From NCBI GenBank assembly GCA_951812925.1, contig OX638372.1:46746245-46810244 (forward strand): 64,000 nt of DNA, in the 5' to 3' direction. The translations under genes were made by a program, and so were the position numbers. This DNA is from Calliopum simillimum. Taxonomy: Eukaryota; Arthropoda; Insecta; Diptera; Lauxaniidae. The notes beneath the pieces were generated by a model. That model saw nothing but the letters and a program-made list of their open reading frames with translations, was not told the origin of the DNA and ran no database searches. Of the stretch, positions 42,301 to 47,100 are shown piece by piece (position 1 is the first letter of the stretch; every line of letters starts with the position of its first letter).

Positions 42301-43965
42301 CAGGGACCTAACCGATTTCGTTTGCCTTTTTATATATAGATGTTATTTTTCAAATTATTATAACGCATGAACTCTTAGTCGTAAGGAAATAACTTTCAGG
42401 ACTTTTCTGCAGGAAAATATGTAAGCTACAAAATAGCGAAAAACTGAATTTCTTGGCCCTTAGCACCCGATATCTCACGAAGGCACCATCTCTCAAGATT
42501 TACCTAGAACAAAAGTTCACACCCACTATTGAAATAACATCCACAAAAAAAGTCCGCCTTGTACTATAACGTAGGTCAACCAGTCAATGATTTTAATAAA
42601 GAGTTTATTAAATAGTTTGCTAGTTCAACAAAAATTTTTCCTGATTCAAAGTGATGTATTTTTCGACTTTTAAGGCTTCTTTGATACTTATCAATATCCT
42701 TCCACTTTCTTTTGCGAAATTCCTCCTCAACTACGATACGATACTTGTTACGATATTACTTACATTGCATTTGTTCTACCTGGCTATTATATTTTCTGGA
42801 ATTACAACTGTGAAAATTTACATTATATTGTACCAATTTTTATGTTCTTCCATTTAAAGCCACCGAACAACAACGTACGCCAAATCCACTCTTCAAGCGT
42901 CGTTACAATGTAGCAACATCCACTTTGGCACCACCACCATTCACGCTAACTACTACTACGAAACCAATACTATCCACACCCTCACCGACAGCTGATTCGC
43001 TTACAACAACATTATATGTCGATGGTATAGACAACGAAGAAGCCACCGATCAAGTGGCCAAATCCAGTCTGCACACAAGTCTTTTCAATCAAATTGTCGA
43101 TGAAGTGCTTGAGGATGAGGAAACACCAACAGATGGAAAATTGCAAAGTGCCATAAAAACAAAAAACAAAAAAGGACGCCCTGATATAACAACAACAGTG
43201 CTGCCACAGACGAGTCGACAACAACAGTCAGTTGAATCTATAACAAGACGCATCGACAGCATCAGCAACACAAATACATTGACAACAAGTGAGTTTTGTG
43301 TGCAATGTAAACGGAAATAAGATTTCAAATTCATTTCCGATTTGGCTGTAAGTTTTGTAAATCACTTTTGAAACTTCAAATGTTTTTTATTATTACAGGA
43401 ACACCCACCAACATCAGACGCAGGCCACAGAAGACTCCGCCCAATTCCTCGTCAGTGGCGGTAAAATTAAATATCCCAACTAGAGGTGATGCCACTTTTG
43501 CGAATCGCCGTCGCCCGCATAATGTTGCAGAACCTTTTGAGCGTTTGAATAGCAATCAAGCAGCAGCGCTGGTTGGCAAGACGCAAAAAACAAAAGCACC
43601 AACTTCAAGTGCACCAGGGCGCACCTATCGACCGAACATTGACTATGATTACTATGATGATGAAGATGTGCGTATTGTGGGTAATACAAGTGGACAACAG
43701 GTAATAAAATTTAATACTTTTTAAAGTTCTCTTTAAAATTGTAATGTTTCTACAGCTCAAAGTCATACTGCATGGTCGTGGTATCATCGAATGTCTGGAT
43801 CAAGGCAATTTTCCACATCCGCTGTCATGTCGCAAATTCATTTCCTGTGCCAAATTTGAAACCGGCGGCGTTGTCGGTTGGGAGTACACATGTCCGAAGG
43901 GTTTGAGCTACGATCCAGTTGGTGGAATGTGCAACTGGGCAGCTGGCTTGGGCTGCAAAGATTAG
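1..43965 (+). CDS. Mucin-like chitin-binding protein, 5'-partial, five visible exons
   Basis: Inferred exons are 2-3532, 32669-33167, 42860-43288, 43399-43700 and 43756-43965, giving 1656 visible residues and a TAG stop. The junction phases 0, 1, 1 and 0 all agree, and every intron is GT-AG. The product reads as a secreted, very low-complexity Thr/Ser/Pro/Asn-rich protein with acidic and basic patches. It ends in one peritrophin-type (type-2) chitin-binding domain of six cysteines. This layout is known from insect mucin-like and CPAP1-type cuticle or apical-matrix proteins, so a role at a chitinous extracellular matrix is inferred. No signal peptide is visible because the N terminus lies outside the window. 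The join from 3532 to 32669 is the least certain step: if it is not used, the first exon ends at the TAA at 3542-3544. I do not recognise a specific Drosophila orthologue. Confidence 0.75.
2..3532 (+). CDS. Chitin-binding protein gene, large low-complexity exon (5' open)
   Basis: The frame is open from base 2 with no upstream stop or ATG, so translation begins outside the window. The exon encodes about 1177 residues. Near its start are Arg-Arg-Pro and poly-Thr blocks. Three degenerate copies of a charged module with core IRDKVKQEQ / LRDKVKLEQ lie at about 317-631. Asp/Glu runs sit around 1115-1180 and 1315-1425, Arg-Pro-Pro segments recur, and a Lys/Arg-rich segment lies near 3420-3470. The last frame reads GCG|GTAGGA, a usable phase-0 donor at 3533, with TAA only three codons further on. 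I saw no AATAAA shortly after that TAA, which favours splicing over termination. Confidence 0.8.
3545..4285. other. Start of intron 1, AT-rich, no gene seen
   Basis: Poly-T at about 3637-3652, otherwise plain AT-rich sequence. I see no coding frame and no convincing repeat. Confidence 0.5.
4286..4550. mobile_element. 265 bp MITE with 30 bp perfect inverted ends
   Basis: The left end begins CATATCGTCACTCTTAGGCC and the right end is its exact reverse complement for 30 bp (4286-4315 and 4521-4550). Similarity continues inward with a few mismatches. There is no coding capacity. The insertion-site duplication is unclear because the ends are themselves palindromic around ATAT, so the superfamily is not assigned. 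Confidence 0.85.
4878..6076. mobile_element. Foldback element with ~195 bp arms enclosing a dispersed repeat
   Basis: The arms at about 4878-5075 and 5885-6076 are inverted copies, sharing GGTCTGACGGG, GTATGGGG and CATTGCCCCATACA in opposite orientation. Between them lies a copy of repeat family A (5340-5706). No transposase is visible. Confidence 0.75.
5340..5706 (+). repeat. Dispersed repeat family A, copy 1
   Basis: It contains the family landmarks in order: a TATGGGAGATGCCACTCCC block, GTTGCATTGTCGTGAAAA, GTATGGGCGGTAGGTGTG, a GACGATCAAGAATATATAC block, and the end ACCCTGGGTGTAGGGT. Other copies lie at 20437-21195, 56205-56950 (reverse) and 60180-60822. The family looks non-coding. Confidence 0.75.
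6077..6619. other. AT-rich intron sequence, no feature recognised
   Basis: No open frame, repeat or motif stands out. Confidence 0.4.
6620..8443. mobile_element. Harbinger-like non-autonomous element with TTA target duplications
   Basis: The ends are TAGGGCTATTCTGGC and its reverse complement GCCAGAATAGCCCTA, flanked on both sides by TTA (6617-6619 and 8444-8446). A 3 bp TTA/TWA duplication is typical of PIF/Harbinger elements. No transposase frame is present. A second inverted-repeat unit (7218-8154) sits inside it. Confidence 0.65.
7218..8154. mobile_element. Foldback unit, family B, copy 1
   Basis: The arms (about 7218-7460 and 7905-8154) are inverted copies. They share CTTTCGGAGATATAGCCAT near the tips and GGAAAAATAGTGC near the inner ends. 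The central part differs between halves and has a short GC-rich patch around 7620-7700. The same family forms the inner part of the palindrome at 18453-20344. Confidence 0.75.
8444..10540. other. AT-rich intron sequence with simple repeats
   Basis: It holds poly-T and a (TTA)n tract at about 9310-9345 and another poly-T at about 10175-10195. Short open frames here are AT-rich by chance and show no domain. Confidence 0.5.
10465..11275 (-). pseudogene. Non-LTR retrotransposon ORF2 relic: RNase H and zinc knuckle
   Basis: On the - strand a 203-residue open frame (11224-10613) has RNase H hallmarks in order: a GGSK start, a HAEVFAI segment carrying the catalytic Glu, DSQAAIKAL with the catalytic Asp, and PGHKNIPGNEKADELA with the final His/Asp. 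A C-terminal TGHNGLCRHL region follows. A TAG then interrupts the frame, and the same frame stays open beyond it with Cys/His residues of a zinc knuckle (CGDCDAEEDSQHYLC). This order is that of LINE elements that keep an RNase H after reverse transcriptase, such as the I and LOA groups. The reverse transcriptase is absent, so the copy is truncated and dead. Confidence 0.8.
11276..12220. other. Intron sequence, no gene seen
   Basis: AT-rich, with A/T runs at about 11885-11900 and 12045-12062. Possibly more retrotransposon debris next to the RNase H relic, but nothing recognisable. Confidence 0.4.
12224..12515. repeat. Tandem-like repeat of a GTGCCACGCCCAC block
   Basis: CATACACTGGTC followed by a GCCACGCCCAC-type block occurs at about 12228-12277. 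A related block lies near 12355-12370, and CATACACTGGTC recurs at about 12461-12510 with a degenerate block. The unit is roughly 235 bp and the copies are diverged. Confidence 0.5.
12520..13884. other. AT-rich intron sequence, no feature recognised
   Basis: It contains poly-T tracts near 12560 and 13245. Short open frames on both strands show no domain or codon bias. Confidence 0.4.
13885..14079. mobile_element. ~195 bp MITE-like inverted repeat
   Basis: The left end CTTAGGTCGACTTAAGCAAA is matched in inverted orientation by TTTGCTTAAGTCGAATTAAG at the right, with about 40 bp of matching arms. It has no coding content. Confidence 0.65.
14308..15615. mobile_element. FB-like foldback element with tandem repeats in both arms
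   Basis: The outer 90 bp or so are almost identical in inverted orientation and begin ATATCGACGCATGATACG. Each arm (about 14308-14610 and 15310-15615) is built from degenerate units of roughly 35-40 bp with core ACGAAAAGTAGGATGTTTCA. This organisation is known from Drosophila FB elements. The middle carries one copy of the GGGGCGTGGCACCGCCC repeat family (about 14750-15220). No open frame of transposase size is present. Confidence 0.8.
14750..15225. repeat. Single copy of the GGCGTGGCACCGCC repeat family
   Basis: It shares CCTTAGTGCTAACCCTATCT, the GGGGCGTGGTACCGCCCAC block and the tail ending CCGATTTCGTTTACC with the array at 41415-42345. It lies between the arms of the foldback element. 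Confidence 0.7.
16038..16205 (+). other. Possible exon or captured gene fragment of unknown identity
   Basis: After CACAG at 16034-16038 the frame is open. It reads ENWPNTTEVPLLSQG, then a charged helix-like stretch (RDPELEKKVMTLIDK and KNKKYAKEVKG). The amino-acid make-up is less AT-driven than in neighbouring chance frames. The frame runs into the inverted repeat that starts near 16203. A possible donor GTAATG lies at 16142. It could be an exon, a retrocopy fragment or transposon sequence. No family is recognised. Confidence 0.25.
16203..17155. mobile_element. Element with inverted ends containing two hairpins
   Basis: The outer ends GAAACATTCACACCTATTCC (left) and an inverted match at 17129-17154 enclose two separate inverted repeats. 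One is centred near 16525 (about 16240-16820) and one near 17000 (about 16863-17125). The first is the same family as the element at 31385-31800. Confidence 0.7.
17156..18450. other. AT-rich intron sequence, no gene seen
   Basis: Plain AT-rich sequence. A short run of TTTTTCAAATCAA-type units at about 18278-18345 resembles the minisatellite at 46640-46860. Confidence 0.4.
18453..20344. mobile_element. 1.9 kb nested palindrome (outer family C, inner family B)
   Basis: The outer ends are ATATGAATGGGTTT...GAAAGTGGAATAAGTCC, inverted at the right end (20309-20344). Arms with GGACTTATTCCACTTTC, AACACCGGTTTAATAACGC and CAAAATATTTTGTGAGTAAA match in inverted orientation (about 18453-18790 and 19830-20344). 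Inside them is an inverted pair of family B sequence (about 18830-19180 and 19440-19780, core CTTTCGGAGATATAGCCAT). The symmetry axis is near 19320-19400. No transposase is present. Confidence 0.8.
20437..21195 (+). repeat. Dispersed repeat family A, copy 2
   Basis: It begins TAAGGGTGTTATCTTTGG and ends ACCCTGGGTGTAGGGT. It has two to three internal tandem units with TATGGGAGGTGCCATGCCC, then CAGACGGACATGGCTATATC and a GACGCTGGTAAAGAATAT block. Confidence 0.75.
21340..21900 (+). repeat. Dispersed repeat segment shared with 37510-37840 and the 53-55 / 62-63 kb elements
   Basis: The first part matches 37510-37840 in direct orientation (AATGAACTTTTTATTTCTTA, GGTGAAATTC, CTTATGATCCTTTG-like landmarks). 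The part at about 21640-21750 matches the right arm of the foldback elements at 53830-55850 and 62653-63610 (AAAAGTGCTCC, TTTTTAAGAGTCCTTCTAAC). It is a solo arm. Confidence 0.6.
21900..24100. other. AT-rich intron sequence, no gene seen
   Basis: Short simple repeats, for example TCATCATCAGCATTATCATC near 22230 and ACCTACCTACCTACC near 22685. Open frames of 60-75 codons on both strands at about 23250-23680 overlap each other and show no domain. Confidence 0.4.
24105..24425 (+). mobile_element. 3' end of a non-LTR retrotransposon
   Basis: The segment ends GGTATCGCTATGGACCTAAT, GGTCTATGTG and then CGCAATAACCGCCACCCTAA followed by a CTAACC-type tail. A related end occurs in reverse orientation at 29960-30130. 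Such tails are typical of 5'-truncated LINE copies. It may be the same family as the RNase H relic at 10465-11275, but that link is inference. Confidence 0.6.
24570..24965 (+). repeat. Dispersed repeat family D, copy 1
   Basis: It matches 45700-46115 in direct orientation over about 390 bp: TTTGCACAAAGTTAAAAT, CAATATTAACAACAACAAAATACAC, AGAGCTGAAAA, and a stretch with GGAAAAAAAGTACT. Identity by eye is roughly three quarters. Confidence 0.65.
25480..26460. repeat. Directly repeated module flanking a tRNA-like sequence
   Basis: ATACTTCGAGGTTATTATAAT at 25482 recurs near 26312. The segment with CGATTTAATTTTTATATTTTCC and TAAACGAACCCAAG (about 25575-25635) recurs near 26392-26450. The copies are about 830 bp apart. 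Between them lie tRNA-like B-box sequences and a short hairpin with GCTTACCGCAGC / GCTGCGGTAAGC (about 26108-26172). Confidence 0.55.
25968..26067 (+). repeat. tRNA-Leu-like sequence (SINE head or tRNA pseudogene)
   Basis: It contains an A-box-like GGTGGAGCGGTCTAAAGG, a variable-arm-like GCGGAGGGTCGTGG, and a B-box-like GGATTCAAATCC, followed by GCCAG and a long T run that would stop RNA polymerase III. The layout resembles a class II (Leu) tRNA, but the acceptor and T stems do not pair well. A functional tRNA is therefore unlikely and a tRNA-derived SINE is the better guess. A second B-box-like GAGTTCGAACCC followed by poly-T lies at about 25736-25770. Confidence 0.45.
26465..29030. other. 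AT-rich intron sequence, no gene seen
   Basis: A direct repeat of about 90 bp occurs at about 28110-28205 and 28468-28557 (both end in TTTTTCGAGTA...GAGCAAAA). Otherwise there are simple A/T tracts and chance open frames only. Confidence 0.45.
29032..29199. mobile_element. 168 bp hAT-type MITE with exact 8 bp target duplication
   Basis: The ends are CAGTGCCGGATCCAA and TTGGATCCGCCACTG, inverted with one or two mismatches and followed inward by G and C runs. The flanks are ATCTGAAC on both sides (29024-29031 and 29200-29207). An 8 bp duplication and CAGTG-type ends are hallmarks of hAT elements. Confidence 0.9.
29960..30130 (-). mobile_element. Reverse-oriented 3' end of a non-LTR retrotransposon
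   Basis: On the - strand it reads CACTATGGACCCTTGCGG, GGTCTATGTG and ACCGCCACCCTAACCTAGG. This parallels the + strand tail at 24330-24415. Confidence 0.6.
30299..30478. repeat. Two-copy tandem repeat, ~122 bp period
   Basis: TTTTCAAAAACTGATACTAG followed by AATCAGCGACCCC occurs at about 30313-30350 and again 122 bp later, with only a few mismatches. Confidence 0.75.
31385..31800. mobile_element. ~415 bp foldback element
   Basis: The left arm begins ATCACTTCTGAGATCTGAG and the right arm ends CTCAGACTTGATAAG. Inner landmarks AAAGTGCAGAAAACGCT and AGCATTTTCTGCACTTT are also inverted. The axis is near 31585. It is the same family as the first hairpin in 16203-17155. Confidence 0.7.
31801..32668. 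other. End of intron 1, AT-rich
   Basis: Poly-A at about 32491-32509 and poly-T at about 32583-32598, then the pyrimidine tract of the acceptor at 32668. No other feature. Confidence 0.5.
32669..33167 (+). CDS. Chitin-binding protein gene, Asn/Gln-rich exon
   Basis: A pyrimidine-rich tract and TTACAG acceptor precede 32669. The frame opens directly into a segment rich in SRRP and RRR motifs, like the first exon, then into poly-Asn, poly-Thr, poly-Ser and a CAG/Gln run at about 33050-33070. The exon ends at a consensus GTAAGT donor (33168) with one base of the next codon. The style matches the flanking exons, which supports membership in the same gene. Confidence 0.8.
33168..34120. other. Start of intron 2, no gene seen
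   Basis: A TATACCCTACAC motif near 33348 resembles the end of family A and may be a remnant. A patch near 33870-33915 (TTTTTGCACTTTTGAGCAAA) resembles the 31385-31800 family. Nothing else. Confidence 0.4.
34125..35035. mobile_element. Foldback with degenerate tandem units in both arms
   Basis: The left arm (about 34140-34680) is built of units with GACTTTTTCGATGTTTTTCGA. The right arm (about 34710-35030) carries the same units in inverted orientation. The tips share TGCTCAATTTATTCCGATT (left) and its inverse near 35000. Organisation is like the FB-type element at 14308-15615. Confidence 0.7.
35008..35602. mobile_element. ~595 bp inverted-repeat element overlapping the previous one
   Basis: Tips GGTTAGGAATCGGTAGAACACC (left, with mismatches) and GGTGTTCAACCGATTCTCAACC (right) are inverted. 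Inner arms with TTCGCAAAACCAAC and GTTGGCTTTGCGAA, and AGTCTATAAAGG and CCTTTATAGACTTG, also match. The left tip is shared with the right tip of 34125-35035, so the two form a composite. Confidence 0.65.
35603..36590. other. Intron 2 sequence, no gene seen
   Basis: AT-rich. Chance open frames on both strands without domains. Confidence 0.4.
36596..37480 (+). repeat. Tandem copies of a GGGCGTGGCACCGCCC-type repeat, ~410 bp unit
   Basis: Blocks with GGGGCGTGGCACTGCCC (36620), AGGGCGTGGCACCGCCC (36858), AGGTCGTGGCACTGCCC (37258) and GGGCGTGGAACCTCCC (37386) alternate with shared sequence (AAACGACT..CAACAATT..AATGAAAAT at 36757 and 37162, TGGTATGTAGG / GGTATGCAG). The copies are diverged but in the same order. 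Confidence 0.65.
37510..37850 (+). repeat. Dispersed repeat, second copy of 21340-21600
   Basis: It shares AATGAACTTTTTAATTCTTA, TATGCAGTCTTA, GAAGAAAACGCTAT, GGTGAAATTC and CTTATGATCCTTTG with 21340-21600 in the same order. The open frames here (37384-37659) overlap this repeat and are not considered genes. Confidence 0.65.
38123..39505. mobile_element. 1.4 kb near-perfect hairpin (foldback element)
   Basis: Arms of about 690 bp (38123-38814 and 38838-39505) are inverted copies with very few differences, separated by only about 23 bp (CATAGTAGGGCGCATAGAAC...). The tips read ATAGTACAATCATTTGG and the inverse CCAAATGACTGTACTAT. The same chance open frame appears on both strands at the two tips, a direct sign of the symmetry. 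No transposase is present. Confidence 0.9.
39506..40814. other. Intron 2 sequence with a small palindrome
   Basis: A short inverted repeat lies at about 39868-40052 (CATCAAGATATTGCG / CGATATCTTGATG, and AATGCCGTTGA / CAACAGCATTCGGC). The rest is AT-rich without recognisable content. Confidence 0.5.
40815..42575. mobile_element. Terminal-inverted-repeat element carrying a tandem array
   Basis: The left end TGACCTACGTCACAGTATCA and, inward, GAACTTTTGTTCTA, GTGAGATATTGAGTGCTAA match the right end in inverted orientation (about 42430-42575) over roughly 130 bp. The interior is filled by the array at 41415-42240. No transposase is seen. Confidence 0.75.
41415..42345 (+). repeat. Six-copy tandem array, 128-129 bp unit, alternating types
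   Basis: The AGGGGCG block starts at 41543, 41671, 41800, 41928, 42057 and 42186, giving a constant 128-129 bp period. Copies 2, 4 and 6 carry GTGAGAGCG and ACCGCCCAC. Copies 3 and 5 carry GTGAGACCAT and ACCACCCAC. The tail after the last unit (CCAACAAAA to CCGATTTCGTTTGCC) matches the single copy at 14750-15225. Confidence 0.85.
42576..42859. other. End of intron 2
   Basis: AT-rich, with a pyrimidine-rich stretch leading to the acceptor at 42859. No other feature. Confidence 0.5.
42860..43288 (+). CDS. Chitin-binding protein gene, Thr-rich exon
   Basis: The acceptor TTTAAAG ends at 42859 and the phase-1 join restores an open frame. It begins ATEQQRTPNP and continues as Thr/Pro-rich sequence, an acidic stretch and a basic KTKNKKGRP segment. 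The donor is GTGAGT at 43289. No folded domain is recognised. Confidence 0.85.
43399..43700 (+). CDS. Chitin-binding protein gene, linker exon with acidic Tyr cluster
   Basis: A TATTACAG acceptor ends at 43398. The phase-1 join gives an Arg/Pro-rich segment, then a Tyr/Asp cluster (DYDYYDDED) just before the donor GTAATA at 43701. The acidic tyrosines could be sulfated in a secreted protein, which is inference. Intron 3 is 110 bp and intron 4 is 55 bp. Confidence 0.85.
43756..43965 (+). CDS. Chitin-binding protein gene, last exon with type-2 chitin-binding domain
   Basis: The exon follows a TTCTACAG acceptor and joins in phase 0. It encodes 69 residues ending in GCKD and TAG. Six cysteines are spaced C-x11-C-x5-C-x14-C-x12-C-x7-C, which fits the peritrophin-A / CBM14 pattern, with aromatic residues around the third and fourth cysteines. 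This domain binds chitin through the disulfide-held beta sheet in known members. Confidence 0.9.
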   Translation, partial: LKVILHGRGIIECLDQGNFPHPLSCRKFISCAKFETGGVVGWEYTCPKGLSYDPVGGMCNWAAGLGCKD

Positions 43966-44288
43966 ACATTTGCATTCTTTGTGTCGTTTTAACCCTCAAT
44001 TTCTTTTCTAGGTAATTTATTAGTGCGGAAATTGCTGCTACAAATTGAAAATTTTGATAAACCAACGAATTTATTATGATTTTGTTTTTTTAAATTTTGC
44101 CACAATTCATATTCCATTAAACTTTTGGTTATATATTTTATTTCATCATTTTAAATTTTTGTTTTTTTTTTAGCATATACATATGTATAACATTTTTTGT
44201 AAATTTAAGCATATACTTAAGAATTAATTTTACTGCTCTGTAGTTACACCCTTAGCTTAAGTTTATTTAAAATATTGTAAATTGATTT

Positions 44289-44294
44289 AATAAA
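44289..44294 (+). terminator. Poly(A) signal of the chitin-binding gene
   Basis: An AATAAA hexamer lies 324 bp after the stop codon, the first canonical one on this strand in a sensible position. Further AATAAA-like motifs follow near 44375-44395, so the cleavage site may vary. Confidence 0.55.
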
Positions 44295-44299
44295 ACTCC

Positions 44300-45699
44300 C
44301 TTCATTTTTAAAGAAATTATTATGACATTCCTTTTGTAAACATTAGCTATGTATTGCAAAAAAGTTAAAATCAAAAATAAATATAAAAATAAAAATACTT
44401 TGACTTTTTACTTTAGGTTTCTCAAAAAAAAGAACCTACAGAGTTTGAGTGTATTAACAAGCCCAAACAATACGTAATACTAGACTTTTATGGGATTGAA
44501 ACAGATCGAAATTTTGAGTAGTATTGAAAAAGTCTATGGGTGAATCTCCAAAAAATGGCTTATTTTGTTCCCACCTATTTCAATTTCTGGAACCTTTTTA
44601 AAAAATGAACATAAACTTTCAGGGTTGCCATATGTTTTTTTTTAAGTTTCGCTTAAACAATATTTATATGGGTGAATGTCACGAAATGCCAAAAAACACA
44701 TATCCCACGGGTGTATTGCGCGATTGAAACAAAATTTCGACCAACCCACCATGACATTGTTTCAAAGTTAACATTTTTAGTAATGTACATATATCCCGGG
44801 ATCAAAAAGAAGTCCTGGTAAAGTTTATACGCATGAAAACTACCGACAATGTCCCCTCCGTCATGGTCCTTTTGCCAATCAAGCCTTTTCAACGCTCGAT
44901 TTAGCCAAATACAATATTCCACTGATTTTCTGCGTGTGGACATATTTAAGTTACATATGCTTCCAGATGCTTATTTCGTGAAGCAAGCCCAACTCTAACA
45001 GTCTGATGCTCGATGGTGGCATTAACACTATTGTCCCACGCATTTTTCATATTCCGTAGGTAGTTCTTAATTACCGCGGTTATTCCGCCGCGTTAGACAT
45101 GGAGGGCTTCCGCGCCGGGCTATTTTCAAATCCATCAACGCAGAAACCAAGCCCAATAGAGAAATTCCCTCCAAATGTTTCCATGCACTTGATGCGGTCG
45201 AAACAAAATGATAAAAGTACGGGAAAAACGTCGCTGTCCTCTCCGACAGGGTCAAAATATTGGTGAGAAGTGGAGTTTTTTTTGGTGCAACATCATTGTG
45301 AAATGAAGAGCCTATCAAACTTAGTCGATTGTGCCCGGTAGCAAGAGTTGGTGATTTGTTTTGTGTGCGTAATGCTAAATTATTCATTTAATGTCCTCTC
45401 CGTCAGATGGGTGCAGATGAGTATGAGAATCGTCGTGTAGATTTCAGGGGTTTTTCAGACTACTTGTTATCTAGACGATGGAATCCACCGGTTACTGGAC
45501 CATTTCAACAACTTTTGAAATTCAAATTTTCATATCCCGAAATTACAAAAACAAATCCCGGCAAAAACTGATATTAGAGGCTTTTGTGATCATTTTCCCA
45601 TTGGCCAGAAGATTTGATCGGATCACCCCTTTGAGAAAAACCATTTTCTAGTTGCAGCATTTTCTCCACATAAAAAAAAAACTAAATCTATATTTTAAT
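44300..45699. other. Intergenic sequence, no gene recognised
   Basis: Two open frames on the - strand (44943-44653, 96 codons, and 45387-45067, 106 codons) are in a slightly more GC-rich patch. Neither has a recognisable domain, signal or splice context. Possibly transposon remnants. Confidence 0.35.
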
Positions 45700-46115
45700 A
45701 CGCACGACAAAAATTTGTCCTACCTTTTCTACTATGTTAGAAATGGAGCACGACTTTGAATTATATACCATTAGAAAGGTATTTGTGTGTAAATGTGCAC
45801 AAAGTTAAAATTATTTTAATATTTTGCCATTAAGCAACGTAAAATTAAATGCAAATTTTTCAATATTAACAACGACAAAATACACACAGAGCTGAAAAGA
45901 GGATACAGCGCAAAGAAAAACACAAAAAGCTGACTAACACTGACTTCATGTTTTTGGTTTTCTTTTCGTTTCACATTTGTCATTATACCAGGGATGATGA
46001 ATGAGTTTTTCTATTTTGTACCAAAAAGGAAAAAAAGTACTTAAACTGTCTAAAAAGTACCAAAATTATTTAAAACATTTTTGGTCAAATTTTGATCATT
46101 GGACGATTCTAGTTA
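45700..46115 (+). repeat. Dispersed repeat family D, copy 2
   Basis: Direct match to 24570-24965 with the same landmarks in the same order (GTGCACAAAGTTAAAAT, CAATATTAACAACGACAAAATACAC, CAGAGCTGAAAA, GGAAAAAAAGTACT, GACGATTCTAGT). Confidence 0.65.
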
Positions 46116-46282
46116 ATATAAATTTTCGACTTAAGCCCAACATAAATGTAATTGTGCGAGACGAGAGGCTTCAATCGAATTTCCGGCTTAAATCAATGTT
46201 TCGAAAGTTTTTGGATGAAAATGATGAGTCGTACGGTAAAAAGTATGAGGATCTCCTTTGTGGAGAATTAAATGCTCTATAA
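46110..46282 (+). other. Unidentified short open frame, possible relic exon
   Basis: Just downstream of the family D repeat the frame reads NFRLKPNINVIVRDERLQ, NFRLKSMFRKFLDENDESYG and GKKYEDLLCGELNAL, then TAA. The charged, mixed composition is more protein-like than its neighbours and NFRLK occurs twice. No family is recognised and no start context or splice partner is evident. Confidence 0.25.
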
Positions 46283-46639
46283 AGGGGATTTGTGTATGCG
46301 GAAAATTTCTCATTTAGGAAATATTCTTCAAAATCCGCAAAATGATAAATATATAAAGTTTTTGTCGACCATATTGTAAATGATTACTTTTTAGTTTACA
46401 AATATGATCATAACACAGGCCAAGAAATTATGGGGTTGCGACTGCTGCATAGTAGTTGTTTGTCAATTCTAACCTCAAAAATAGCTTTATTCGTATTTTT
46501 AACCTCAAATATCTCAGAATCTAGAGCTGATAGGCCAATCCTGACATCGGACACGAATTCTACACAGAAATTTCCTTCCTCGTAACATCCAGCTTAAGTT
46601 TGCTGAAAAGATGTAAGGATCATATAGTTTAACTTTTCA

Positions 46640-46862
46640 ACTTAACGCAAAATGGTATTAGAACAGGAAAGGTTATATTGGTTTGGAAAAAGGATAACTT
46701 CATTGGAAAAAGTTTATTTCTGATTTGGAAAAATTTTAAATTGTTTTGGAAAAACGGCAGGTTAATTTGATTTCGAAAAAGTTCATTTTGAATCGAAAAA
46801 AAGATCAATTTGGTGTGAAAAATGTTCAGCTTGTAGTGGAAAACCTGTATCAAATCGAAAAG
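46640..46862. repeat. Degenerate minisatellite, ~27 bp TTTGGAAAAAG unit
   Basis: About eight units with a TGGAAAAA or CGAAAAA core separated by TTTATTT-like spacers. Similar units lie at 18278-18345 (reverse) and 20390-20420, so it is a dispersed simple-repeat family. Confidence 0.65.
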
Positions 46863-46939
46863 TAAATTCTAAGACCAAATACTTCCTCAAACTTCCTTTT
46901 TAAAGAACCAACAAAATAAATTATTTTTTAAATGCAAAC

Positions 46940-46945
46940 TTTATT
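46940..46945 (-). terminator. Poly(A) signal of the - strand yolk-protein gene
   Basis: TTTATT on the + strand is AATAAA on the - strand, 156 bp after the stop codon. Confidence 0.55.
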
Positions 46946-47100
46946 GAACTAAAAAACTAACAATTTTAATGAATAATGAATGGATGATATATTGAAGTGA
47001 ATGAAGTTTAATGAGATTTTACTATGTTCAACATATATCGTTTTAAAGCTTCGATAAATTTCCTCAGAAATTTTTAGATCAAAATCATGTCAACTTTAAT

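Noticed and set aside
44653..45387. Two - strand frames of ~100 codons as genes
   Set aside because: No domain, no splice or start support and no second copy. They are reported only as unexplained intergenic sequence.
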